A program made the position numbers and the translations under genes. DNA of 64,000 nucleotides, taken from Sphingomonas turrisvirgatae. GTDB taxonomy: Bacteria > Pseudomonadota > Alphaproteobacteria > Sphingomonadales > Sphingomonadaceae. The stretch covers positions 1-64,000 of the forward strand of contig NZ_MDDS01000081.1 of NCBI RefSeq assembly GCF_001721295.1, given 5' to 3'. Within the stretch, counting starts at the first letter, position 1, and every line of letters begins with the position of its first letter. Below the pieces are notes generated by a model. It was not told where the DNA came from. It ran no database searches and saw only the letters and a list, made by a program, of their open reading frames with translations. Below, one piece after another: positions 1 to 7,997 of this stretch.

Positions 1-1
1 A

Positions 2-58
2 AGCTACATGTCCGGTCAGGTGCTGCATCCCAATGGCGGAACGATCGTGAACGGTTAG
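2..58 (+). CDS. C-terminal end of an SDR-family oxidoreductase (partial)
   Basis: Only the last 18 codons and the TAG stop lie in the window. The tail reads SYMSGQVLHPNGGTIVNG, which resembles the end of classical short-chain dehydrogenases, where a (Y/F)-x-(S/T)-G-x-x-x-x-x-(N/D)-GG segment closes the NAD(P)-binding fold. The gene continues to the left of the window, so cofactor, substrate and length cannot be seen. The 197 bases after it, up to the tRNA, show no gene I can support. The SDR assignment rests on this short tail alone and is moderately sure. Confidence 0.6.
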   Translation, partial: SYMSGQVLHPNGGTIVNG

Positions 59-255
59 GCGCGGCTTCGATTGATTTCAGTCGATTGACGCGTATCGGGC
101 GGGAGCGCATGGGCCGGCCATGCGCTTGTCCAACGCGCCGGATTGATCCAGGTTCATCGCTCGCCGCAGAGCATCGCGCGGCGCGATCATCATCGCCGCT
201 TGCCCCCGGCGTCTCGCTTGCTATAGACGCGCCCGACCTGCGGTGTCCTTCGAAT

Positions 256-340
256 GCGGGCGTGGCGGAACTGGTAGACGCGCTGGTTTTAGGTACCAGT
301 ATCGAAAGATGTGGGGGTTCGAGTCCCTTCGCCCGCACCA
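256..340 (+). tRNA. tRNA-Leu (anticodon TAG)
   Basis: An 85-base cloverleaf with acceptor stem GCGGGCG/CGCCCGC, a class II long variable arm (ATCGAAAGATGTG region), a GTTCGAG T-loop and a genomically encoded CCA end. The anticodon stem CTGGT/ACCAG encloses TTTAGGT, which gives anticodon TAG, reading CUA and other CUN leucine codons. It sits about 70 bases upstream of trigger factor in the same direction. Confidence 0.95.
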
Positions 341-410
341 GTTTCCGCCCGGCGCACGGGGTGGATGCCGCGAAAACGATTCCACTTCCAGAGCAGGAAG
401 CCTGAAGCAA

Positions 411-2075
411 ATGCAGACCGTTGAGACGTTGAACGAAGGCCTGAAGCGCGCCTACACCCTGAAGATCACCGCGAGCGACATCGATGCGCGCGTGGATGCC
501 GAAGTGAAGAAGGTCGCGCCGACCATCCGCATGCCCGGCTTCCGCCCCGGCAAGGTGCCCGCGAACCTGGTGCGCAAGATGCACGGCGATGCGCTGACGC
601 AGGACGCGCTCAACACGACGATCCAGGAAGGCGTGCAGAAGCTGATCGCCGATCACAAGCTGCGTCCCGCGATGCAGCCGTCGGTCAGCCTGGAGGGCGA
701 GTTCGCCCCCGGCAGCGACGCCGAGGTGAAGGTCGAGCTGGAAGTGCTGCCCGACGTACCGGCGCCCTCGATCGAGGGTTTGAAGCTCGAGCGGCTGGTG
801 ATCCCCACCGACGAAAGCGCGATCGACGCGCAACTGGCGCAGATTGCCGGCCAGCAAAAGGCGTGGAGCGACGCGGGCGAGGGCCATGCGGCCGCGCATG
901 GCGACCAGGTGACGATGGACTTCGTCGGCAAGGTCGACGGCGTCGCGTTTGACGGCGGCACGGGCGAGGGCATGGCGATCGAGATCGGATCGGGCCGCCT
1001 GATCCCGGGCTTCGAGGATCAGCTGGTCGGCGTGAAGGCCGGCGACGAAAAGCAGATCAACGTGACCTTCCCCGAGGATTACGGCGCCGACAACCTAGCG
1101 GGCAAGGCCGCGACGTTCGACCTCAAGATCACCAAGATCGAAACGGCGGGCGAGACCAAGATCGACGAGGATTTCGCGAAGAACCTGGGCCTTGAAAGCC
1201 TGGAGCAGCTGCGCGGCATCCTCAAGGGCCAGCTGGAGAACGAAACCGGCGGACTCACCCGTACGCACATGAAGCGCAAGCTGCTCGATCAGCTGGCCGC
1301 CGGCCATGACTTCCCGGTTCCGCCGTCGATGGTCGAGGCCGAGTTCCAGCAGATCTGGGCTCAGCTTGAGCATGAAGCGGGCCATGAGGAAGACCCCGAA
1401 GCGGCGAAGGCCGAGCTGGAGAAGGATCGCGACGATTATCGCGCGATCGCCGAGCGCCGCGTGCGCCTGGGCCTGCTGCTGTCGGAAATCGGCCAGGCGA
1501 ACGGCGTCGAGGTCACGCAAGCGGAGATGAACCGCCTGATCGCGCAGGCCGCGCAGCAGTATCGTCCCGAGGACCAGCAGCGCTTCTTCCAGTATATCCA
1601 GCAGGAGCCGATGGCCGCTGCCCAGCTGCGCGCGCCGCTGTACGAGGACAAGGTCGTCGACTTCCTGTTCGAGAAGGCCGAGATCACCGACCGCGAAGTG
1701 ACCCGCGAGGAGCTGGAAGCCGCGATCGAGAGCGAAGAAGGCGCGGTGCCGCATGTGCATGGCCCGGGCTGCGGCCATGATCATGACCACAAGCCTGCCA
1801 AGAAGGCCAAGGCGAAGAAGGACGAGGCGGCCGCCGAGCCTGCTGAAGCCGTCGATGCGGGCGCTGAGGACGAGAAGCCGGCGAAGAAGGCCAAGGCCAA
1901 GAAGGTCGAAGCAGCCGATATCGAGCCGGCTGCTGCGGACGCGGAAGCCGTTGCCGCCGAGCCGGTGAAGAAGGCGGCGACCAAGAAGGCTGCGGCGAAG
2001 ACCGAAGCGGCCGAGGGCGATGTCGCCGAGGCTGCGCCGAAGAAGAAGGCACCGGCCAAGAAGAAGGCGGACTAA
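411..2075 (+). CDS. tig: Trigger factor, ribosome-associated chaperone and prolyl isomerase
   Basis: A 554-residue trigger factor that binds at the ribosomal exit tunnel and folds nascent chains. The N-terminal ribosome-binding domain carries the GFRPGKVP signature (near residues 43-50), followed by an FKBP-type isomerase domain (roughly 155-245, with DFVGKVDG and FPEDYGA) and a helical C-terminal domain to about residue 440. I chose ATG 411 because AGGAAG precedes it; longer frames run into the tRNA. Beyond the normal end is a tail of about 110 residues: a His/Cys cluster (H448, H450, C454, H456, H458, H460) and then Lys/Ala/Glu-rich repeats. The usual family length is about 430-450 residues. 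clpP and clpX follow, but with a glycosyltransferase gene in between. Confidence 0.97.
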   Translation: MQTVETLNEGLKRAYTLKITASDIDARVDAEVKKVAPTIRMPGFRPGKVPANLVRKMHGDALTQDALNTTIQEGVQKLIADHKLRPAMQPSVSLEGEFAPGSDAEVKVELEVLPDVPAPSIEGLKLERLVIPTDESAIDAQLAQIAGQQKAWSDAGEGHAAAHGDQVTMDFVGKVDGVAFDGGTGEGMAIEIGSGRLIPGFEDQLVGVKAGDEKQINVTFPEDYGADNLAGKAATFDLKITKIETAGETKIDEDFAKNLGLESLEQLRGILKGQLENETGGLTRTHMKRKLLDQLAAGHDFPVPPSMVEAEFQQIWAQLEHEAGHEEDPEAAKAELEKDRDDYRAIAERRVRLGLLLSEIGQANGVEVTQAEMNRLIAQAAQQYRPEDQQRFFQYIQQEPMAAAQLRAPLYEDKVVDFLFEKAEITDREVTREELEAAIESEEGAVPHVHGPGCGHDHDHKPAKKAKAKKDEAAAEPAEAVDAGAEDEKPAKKAKAKKVEAADIEPAAADAEAVAAEPVKKAATKKAAAKTEAAEGDVAEAAPKKKAPAKKKAD

Positions 2076-2222
2076 ATCCCTCTCCCGTCGGGAGAGGGAG
2101 GGAGCCGCACAGCGGCGGAAGGGTGAGGGCAGGCCGGTTGCAAAGCCGCCCACCCTCATCCAAGCTACGCTAGGCAGCACGCTGCCAAGCTTCGCTATCC
2201 TTCTCCCTGTGGGAGAAGGTTT
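2076..2222. repeat. Multi-hairpin intergenic repeat-like element after tig
   Basis: The gap between tig and the glycosyltransferase is nearly all palindromic. A 9-bp stem CCCTCTCCC/GGGAGAGGG with a 3-base loop lies at 2078-2098, GGCAGC/GCTGCC at 2173-2186, and CCTTCTCCC/GGGAGAAGG with a 3-base loop at 2199-2219. The two outer hairpins resemble each other, as in a paired REP-type element. It probably also ends or processes the tig transcript, although there is no T-run. Only one copy of this type is seen in the window. Confidence 0.6.
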
Positions 2223-2231
2223 GGGGGACGA

Positions 2232-3164
2232 ATGGCGACGACGGCTCCGCGCATCGCAGTGATCCTGCCCTGCTACAACGAAGAGGCCGCGATCGGGCAG
2301 ACCGTCGCGGCCTTTCGTGCGTCGCTGCCCGATGCGGCGATCTATGTCTATGACAACAACAGCCGCGACCGCACGGTCGAGGTGGCGCGCGACGCCGGCG
2401 CGATCGTGCGCACCGAGCGGATGCAGGGCAAGGGCAGTGTCGTGCGCCGCATGTTCGCCGACGTGGACGCCGACGTCTATGTCATGGCCGATGGCGACGC
2501 GACCTATGACGCGACCGCCGCGCCGGCGATGATCGCGCGGGTCCTGGTCGAGGGCCTGGACATGGTGGTCGGCACGCGGGTGCACGAGGCGGCGGACGCG
2601 TATCGGCGCGGGCACGTGCTGGGCAATCGGGCGATGACCGGGCTGCTGGCGCGGCTGTTCGGCCGCAGCTTCACCGACATCTTCTCGGGCTATCGCGTCT
2701 TCTCGCGCCGCTTCGTGAAAAGCTTTCCCGTGCTGTCCGCGGGGTTCGAGATCGAGACCGAGATGAGCGTCCATGCGCTCGAACTCAAGATGCCTGTGGG
2801 GGAGATGGAGACGCGCTACCTCGCCCGGCCAGAAGGGTCGGCGTCGAAGCTGTCGACCTATCGCGACGGCGCGCGGATCGGGCGCACGATATTGACGCTG
2901 TATCGCATCGAAAAGCCGATCCTGTTCTTTGGCTGGATCGCGGCGCTGCTCGCGGCGGTGGCGGTGATCCTCTCGGTGCCGCTTGCCGTCACCTATGCCG
3001 AAACCGGGCTGGTGCCGCGTTTCCCGACCGCGATCCTGGCAACGGGGCTGGTAATCCTCTCCGCGCTCAGTCTGTTTGCCGGGCTGATCCTCGACACGGT
3101 GGTGCGTGGGCGGCGCGAGATGCGGCGGCTGGCCTACCTTGCCCAGCCCGGACCTTTACGCTGA
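2232..3164 (+). CDS. Family 2 glycosyltransferase with C-terminal membrane helices
   Basis: A 310-residue GT2 enzyme of the polyprenol-phosphate hexosyl/mannosyl transferase kind. The GT-A fold starts with VILPCYNEE (near residue 10), followed by YDNNSRDRT and the acidic motif MADGDATYD (around 93-101), which would bind the metal and nucleotide sugar. Two hydrophobic stretches near residues 231-253 and 264-287 anchor it in the inner membrane. GGGGGA lies just before ATG 2232. It probably moves a sugar from an NDP-sugar to a lipid carrier at the cytoplasmic face; the sugar cannot be told. Its place between tig and clpP, which are adjacent in many bacteria, is unusual. Confidence 0.85.
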   Translation: MATTAPRIAVILPCYNEEAAIGQTVAAFRASLPDAAIYVYDNNSRDRTVEVARDAGAIVRTERMQGKGSVVRRMFADVDADVYVMADGDATYDATAAPAMIARVLVEGLDMVVGTRVHEAADAYRRGHVLGNRAMTGLLARLFGRSFTDIFSGYRVFSRRFVKSFPVLSAGFEIETEMSVHALELKMPVGEMETRYLARPEGSASKLSTYRDGARIGRTILTLYRIEKPILFFGWIAALLAAVAVILSVPLAVTYAETGLVPRFPTAILATGLVILSALSLFAGLILDTVVRGRREMRRLAYLAQPGPLR

Positions 3165-3269
3165 GCGCAGCACCCCGATTGCCCGTTCACCCTGTTGCCC
3201 CCTTGCGCGGGGCGGATCGAGCGCCGAAATAGGTGACGGGCAAAAACAGACATACGAGATTTCCCGCAC

Positions 3270-3932
3270 ATGCATCCCCTTTCCGGTCACACCCCCGATG
3301 GCTTCACGCGCGACCCCGTCACAGGCGGGCTGGTCCCGATCGTCATCGAACAGTCGAGCCGCGGCGAGCGCAGCTTCGACATCTATTCGCGCCTGCTGCG
3401 CGAGCGCATCGTCTTCGTGACCGGCGGTGTCGAGGATCACATGGCCTCGCTGATCACCGCGCAGCTACTGTTCCTTGAATCGGAAAATCCGAAGAAGGAC
3501 ATCTGGATGTACATCAACTCGCCTGGCGGCGTGGTGACCGCCGGCATGGCGATCCACGATACCATGCAGTATATCCGGCCGCGCGTCGGCACGGTTTGCA
3601 TCGGCCAGGCGGCGTCGATGGGCAGCTTCCTGCTGGCCGCGGGTGAGCCGGGGATGCGCGTGGCGCTGACCAACGCGCGCATCATGATCCACCAGCCTTC
3701 GGGCGGCGCGCAGGGCATGGCATCGGATATCCAGATCCAGGCCAAGGAAATCCAGCGCATCAAGGATCGGATGAACGCGCTGTACGTCAAGTACACCGGC
3801 AAGCCGCTGGAAGAGATCGAGCGCGCGATGGATCGCGACACGTTCCTTGAGGCGGAAGAGGCCAAGGCGTTCGGACTGGTCGATCAGGTGTTCGACAAGC
3901 GCCCGCAGCCCACGGACGGTGAAGCGGCTTAA
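3270..3932 (+). CDS. clpP: ATP-dependent Clp protease proteolytic subunit
   Basis: A 220-residue ClpP, the serine protease that forms a double heptameric barrel and degrades substrates unfolded by ClpX or ClpA. The catalytic triad is visible as S116 (GQAASMGS), H141 (MIHQPSGG) and D190 (MDRDTF). The oligomer and substrate-groove motif YINSPGG is at about 81-87. The first roughly 20 residues would be the propeptide removed on maturation. Length is usual. clpX follows 108 bases downstream on the same strand, so the two halves of ClpXP are made together. Confidence 0.98.
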   Translation: MHPLSGHTPDGFTRDPVTGGLVPIVIEQSSRGERSFDIYSRLLRERIVFVTGGVEDHMASLITAQLLFLESENPKKDIWMYINSPGGVVTAGMAIHDTMQYIRPRVGTVCIGQAASMGSFLLAAGEPGMRVALTNARIMIHQPSGGAQGMASDIQIQAKEIQRIKDRMNALYVKYTGKPLEEIERAMDRDTFLEAEEAKAFGLVDQVFDKRPQPTDGEAA

Positions 3933-4040
3933 TCCTGCGCTCACCTTGGGGCTGTTACAGGGTGTTTTGTATTTGCCGGGGATGATCCGGCCTGTAGGAT
4001 GCCGGGCTGCGGTGCGGCCCGGCACGCGAAGGAAGACTGA

Positions 4041-5312
4041 ATGACGAAGCTGAGTGGCGGCGATTCGAAGAGCACGCTTTACTGTTCGTTCTGCGGCAAG
4101 TCGCAGCACGAGGTGCGCAAGCTGATCGCCGGCCCGACTGTGTTCATCTGCGATGAATGCGTCGAACTGTGCAACGACATCATCCGGGAAGAGACCAAGT
4201 CGGCGCTCGTCTCGAAGAAGGATGGCGGCGTGCCGACCCCGCAGGAAATCTGCGACGTTCTGGACGATTATGTGATCGGCCAGAAGCAGGCGAAGCGCGT
4301 CCTCTCGGTGGCGGTGCATAACCACTATAAGCGCCTCAACCATGGCGCGAAGGGCGCCGAGGTGGAGCTCGCCAAGTCGAACATCCTGCTGGTCGGCCCC
4401 ACCGGCTGCGGGAAGACGCTGCTCGCGCAGACGCTGGCCCGCATCCTGGACGTGCCGTTCACCATGGCCGACGCGACGACGCTGACCGAAGCCGGCTATG
4501 TCGGCGAGGACGTCGAGAACATCATCCTCAAGCTGTTGCAGGCGTCCGACTATAACGTCGAGCGGGCGCAGCGCGGCATCGTCTATATCGACGAGATCGA
4601 CAAGATCAGCCGCAAGGCCGAGAACCCGTCGATCACGCGCGATGTTTCGGGCGAAGGCGTGCAGCAGGCGCTGCTCAAGCTGATGGAAGGCACCACCGCC
4701 AGCGTGCCGCCGCAGGGTGGCCGCAAGCATCCGCAGCAGGAGTTCCTGCAGGTCGACACGACGAACATCCTGTTCATCTGCGGCGGCGCATTCTCGGGCC
4801 TCGAGCGGATCATCGGCGATCGCCTTCAGGGCAAGTCGATCGGCTTTGGCGCCTACGTCGCCACGCCGGAGGAACGCCGCACCGGCGAGGTGCTGCGCCA
4901 GACCGAGCCGGAAGATCTGCTGAAGTTCGGCCTGATCCCCGAATTCGTCGGCCGTCTGCCGGTGGTCGCGACGCTTGAGGATCTCGACATCGAGGCGCTG
5001 GTCAAGATCCTGACCGAGCCGAAGAACGCGCTGGTGAAACAGTATCAGAAGTTGTTCGAGATGGAGAACGTCAAGCTCTCCTTCACCGACGACGCGCTGG
5101 TGTCGGTTTCGAAGAAGGCGATCGAGCGCAAGACCGGTGCGCGCGGCCTTCGCTCGATCCTGGAAGGCATCCTGCTCGACACGATGTTCGACCTGCCCAG
5201 CATGGACGGGGTCGACGAGGTGATGATCGACAAGGACGTGGTCGCCGGGTCGAAGGAGCCGATCCGCGTCTATGCCGAGAAGCAGAAGAAAAAGGCCGAC
5301 GACGCGGCCTGA
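4041..5312 (+). CDS. clpX: ATP-dependent Clp protease ATP-binding subunit ClpX
   Basis: A 423-residue AAA+ unfoldase that feeds tagged proteins into ClpP. The N-terminal zinc-binding domain has C15, C18, C37 and C40. Walker A is GPTGCGKT at 119-126, Walker B is IVYIDEID, and the pore loop GYVGED and the arginine finger region (PEFVGRLP) are present. The IGF-type loop that contacts ClpP appears as [10 protein letters not shown] 4041 has AAGGAAG in front. A strong terminator (5356-5390) ends the clpP-clpX unit. Lon, which follows clpX in many proteobacteria, is not here. Confidence 0.98.
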   Translation: MTKLSGGDSKSTLYCSFCGKSQHEVRKLIAGPTVFICDECVELCNDIIREETKSALVSKKDGGVPTPQEICDVLDDYVIGQKQAKRVLSVAVHNHYKRLNHGAKGAEVELAKSNILLVGPTGCGKTLLAQTLARILDVPFTMADATTLTEAGYVGEDVENIILKLLQASDYNVERAQRGIVYIDEIDKISRKAENPSITRDVSGEGVQQALLKLMEGTTASVPPQGGRKHPQQEFLQVDTTNILFICGGAFSGLERIIGDRLQGKSIGFGAYVATPEERRTGEVLRQTEPEDLLKFGLIPEFVGRLPVVATLEDLDIEALVKILTEPKNALVKQYQKLFEMENVKLSFTDDALVSVSKKAIERKTGARGLRSILEGILLDTMFDLPSMDGVDEVMIDKDVVAGSKEPIRVYAEKQKKKADDAA

Positions 5313-5355
5313 TGGTCGCTGTGGCTTGAACCTTTTGCAGGGTTGAGACATTCGA

Positions 5356-5390
5356 CGGGCGCTGGAGCAATCCGGCGCCCGTTTGTTTGT
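5356..5390 (+). terminator. Rho-independent terminator after clpX
   Basis: An 11-bp stem (CGGGCGCTGGA with TCCGGCGCCCG, one G-U pair) around a GCAA loop is followed by TTTGTTTGT. It closes the clp transcription unit. Confidence 0.85.
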
Positions 5391-5463
5391 GCCGATCCAA
5401 TCCTTGCCCCGGCGAGGCGGGCTGGGGCGCACATAGTTTCGACGATCGTATCAGGGGACGTTC

Positions 5464-6384
5464 ATGCCTTCAGGCCTTGCCGCGCTGCTCGACGATGTGG
5501 CCGCGATCACCAAGCTTGCCGCCGCATCGCTCGACGATGTGGGGGCCGCGGCGGGGAAGGCGGGTACCAAGGCTGCCGGCGTCGTGATCGACGATACCGC
5601 CGTCACGCCGCGCTATGTCACCGGCCTGTCGCCGCAACGCGAACTGCCGATCATCGCCAAGATCGCGGTCGGATCGCTGCGCAACAAGTTGCTGATCCTG
5701 CTGCCCGCCGCCCTGCTGCTCAGCTGGCTCGCGCCCTGGGCGATCACGCCACTGTTGATGCTGGGCGGCGCATTCCTGTGCTTCGAGGGCGCGGAGAAGG
5801 TGATCGAGGCGTTTGGGGGCCATGACGCCGAAGTCCATGAGGCCGAGGCGATCGGCGACCCGGCGCATCTGGAGGCGACGAAGGTCAGCGGCGCGATCCG
5901 CACCGACCTCATCCTGTCGGCCGAGATCATGGCGATCGCGCTTGCCGATGTCGGGGACAAGCCGCTGTGGGAGCGGGGCGTGGTGCTGGCGATCGTGGGC
6001 ATTGGCATTACGATCGGCGTCTATGGCGTGGTGGCGCTGATCGTGAAGATGGACGATATCGGCCTGCACCTTGCAAAGCGCGGGCCGTCAGCCGTTCGCG
6101 CGATCGGGCGTGGCCTGGTCAAGGGCATGCCGAAGGTCATGAGCGCGCTGTCGGTCATCGGCACGGCGGCGATGATCTGGGTCGGCGGTGGCATTCTGGT
6201 TCATGGCGCGGCGCAGCTTGGCTGGCATGCGCCGGAGGAGACGATTCACCACTTTGCCGAGGGCGCGGGCGGTGGCTTTCTAGGCTGGGTCGTGACGGCG
6301 CTGTGTTCCGGTGTCGTCGGGCTGATCGTGGGCGCGGTGATCGCGCTGATCATCACCAAATTCTTTCACAAGAAGCACGAATGA
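5464..6384 (+). CDS. yedI: DUF808 (YedI-type) inner-membrane protein
   Basis: A 306-residue member of the DUF808 family, whose biochemical role is unknown. The start MPSGLAALLDDVAAI is typical of the family, as are the segments DDTAVTPRYVTG and GAEK near residue 118. Several hydrophobic segments are seen (about 78-108, 175-200, 228-250 and 268-300), with a lysine/histidine-rich C terminus FHKKHE. AGGGGA precedes ATG 5464. It stands alone after the clpX terminator and runs tail to tail against trpE with a palindromic repeat between them. Confidence 0.88.
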   Translation: MPSGLAALLDDVAAITKLAAASLDDVGAAAGKAGTKAAGVVIDDTAVTPRYVTGLSPQRELPIIAKIAVGSLRNKLLILLPAALLLSWLAPWAITPLLMLGGAFLCFEGAEKVIEAFGGHDAEVHEAEAIGDPAHLEATKVSGAIRTDLILSAEIMAIALADVGDKPLWERGVVLAIVGIGITIGVYGVVALIVKMDDIGLHLAKRGPSAVRAIGRGLVKGMPKVMSALSVIGTAAMIWVGGGILVHGAAQLGWHAPEETIHHFAEGAGGGFLGWVVTALCSGVVGLIVGAVIALIITKFFHKKHE

Positions 6385-6386
6385 TC

Positions 6387-6467
6387 GTCGCCCCGGCGAA
6401 AGCCGGGGCCTCAGGCCGCAAGGAAAGCGCTCGCCGCATGAGACCCCGGCTTTCGCCGGGTGACGGA
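6387..6467. repeat. Sphingomonad REP-like element, copy A
   Basis: The element begins GTCG + CCCCGGC-GAAA-GCCGGGG and ends with the reverse form CCCCGGCTTTCGCCGGG + TGAC, so its two ends are inverted copies of each other and each is itself a stem with a GAAA loop. About 30 variable bases lie between. A second copy with the same ends is at 12447-12529. It lies between the convergent genes yedI and trpE and may serve as their shared transcript end. Confidence 0.85.
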
Positions 6468-6472
6468 TCGAC

Positions 6473-7993
6473 CTACTGCCCAAATCTCGGCGTGCTCGCG
6501 CGTGCCACGGCCTCGCGGGCGGCGGCGAAGAGCGCGCCGGCCTTTGCCTCGCACTCGCGCTGTTCATAGGCCGGATCGCTGTCGGCGACGATCCCGGCAC
6601 CAGCCGACACGTGCAGCGTGCCGTCCTTGACGATGCCGGTGCGCAGCACGATGCAGCTGTCCATCGACCCGTCGGGCGAGAAATAGCCGACGCCGCCGGC
6701 ATAGGGTCCGCGCGCGTCGCGCTCCAGTTCGGCGATGATCTCGCACGCGCGCACCTTGGGCGCGCCGCTGACCGTACCCGCGGGGAAGCCGGCGAACAGC
6801 GCGTCTAGCGCATCGGCGTCGGGCCGCAGCCGGCCGACCACGTTCGAGACGATGTGCATAACGTGGCTGTAGAATTCGACCGTATAGCTGTCGGTCACCT
6901 TGACCGACCCTGCTGCCGCCACGCGGCCGGTGTCGTTGCGGCCGAGGTCGAGCAGCATCAGATGTTCGGCCCGCTCCTTGGCATCGGCGAGCAGGCTGGC
7001 CTTGTTCGCCGCATCCTCGTCTGCGGTCTTGCCACGCGGACGGGTGCCGGCGATCGGGCGGATGGTCACCTCGCCATCGCGGACTCGGACCAGGATCTCG
7101 GGACTCGATCCAGTGAGCGCGAAGCCCGGCAGGTCGAGGAAGTAGAGAAATGGCGAGGGGTTCACACGCCGCAGCGCGCGATAAAGCTCGATCGGCGGGA
7201 GCGGGAAGGGGGCGCTGAACCGCTGCGCCAGCACGACCTGAAAGATGTCGCCCGCCGCGATATAGTCCTTCGCGCGGCCAACCATCGCGGCATAGTCGGC
7301 AGGGTCGAGCGCCGGCGTGGGCTCGATCGCCAGCACGTCGCTCGTCGCGCGGGGCGGCAGCGGCGCGGTGGCGAGGCGGGCGGCGGTCGCGTCGATCCGC
7401 TCGGCGGCGGCGGCGATCAGCGCGTCGGCATCCTGCGTCGCGTCCGGCCACACGGGGGCAACCACGAACAGCGCGTCGGTCAGCCGGTCGAAGATCAGCA
7501 CGACCGTCGGGCGGACGAAGATCATGTCGGGCACGCCCAGCACGTCGTTGGCGGCACGCGGCAGCTTTTCGACCAGCCCGATCGTCTCATAGCCGAAATA
7601 GCCGACCAGGCACGCCAATGCGCGCGGCAGTTCGGCCGGCACGTCCATGCGGCACGCCTGCACCAGCTCGCGCATCGCCTGCAGCGTCGGCGCGCCGGCG
7701 GGCTCGAACGCGGCGCGATCGGTCAGCCAGTGGCGATTGATCTCGGCCGCCTCGCCATGCGCGCGAAAGACGAGATCGGGGGCAAGGCCGATCAGGCTGT
7801 GCCGCCCGCGCACCGCGCCGCCCTCGACCGATTCGAGCAGGAAGTCGCCGCGTCCCGGCTCGATCAGCTTGAGCGCCGCGCCCACCGGCGTGTCGGTGTC
7901 GGCAAGCTCGCGCCGCCACACGAGCGCGGGTCGGCCCTGCGCCAGCGCGGCACGCGCTGCCTCGGCCCCCTGCACGTCGCCAGCGTGGCCCAT
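6473..7993 (-). CDS. trpE: Anthranilate synthase component I
   Basis: A 506-residue TrpE that, with the glutaminase TrpG, converts chorismate to anthranilate, the first step of tryptophan synthesis. The tryptophan feedback-site motif LLES is at residues 52-55. The chorismate-binding domain fills the C-terminal half with GDIFQVVLAQRFS, GSSPE, PIAGTRPRG, LDLGRNDTGRV and the final GAGIVADSDP. Its ATG lies 4 bases past the ppiD stop, so the two are co-transcribed and probably coupled in translation. No trpG follows; the next feature is a repeat and the opposing yedI gene, so the TrpG partner must be encoded elsewhere. Confidence 0.97.
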   Translation of the reverse strand: MGHAGDVQGAEAARAALAQGRPALVWRRELADTDTPVGAALKLIEPGRGDFLLESVEGGAVRGRHSLIGLAPDLVFRAHGEAAEINRHWLTDRAAFEPAGAPTLQAMRELVQACRMDVPAELPRALACLVGYFGYETIGLVEKLPRAANDVLGVPDMIFVRPTVVLIFDRLTDALFVVAPVWPDATQDADALIAAAAERIDATAARLATAPLPPRATSDVLAIEPTPALDPADYAAMVGRAKDYIAAGDIFQVVLAQRFSAPFPLPPIELYRALRRVNPSPFLYFLDLPGFALTGSSPEILVRVRDGEVTIRPIAGTRPRGKTADEDAANKASLLADAKERAEHLMLLDLGRNDTGRVAAAGSVKVTDSYTVEFYSHVMHIVSNVVGRLRPDADALDALFAGFPAGTVSGAPKVRACEIIAELERDARGPYAGGVGYFSPDGSMDSCIVLRTGIVKDGTLHVSAGAGIVADSDPAYEQRECEAKAGALFAAAREAVARASTPRFGQ

Positions 7994-7997
7994 CGGA

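Noticed and set aside
3465..5432. A 655-codon minus-strand frame across clpP and clpX
   Set aside because: Shadow of two unmistakable plus-strand genes; its composition (Arg, His, Leu, Asp-rich) is that of antisense reading.
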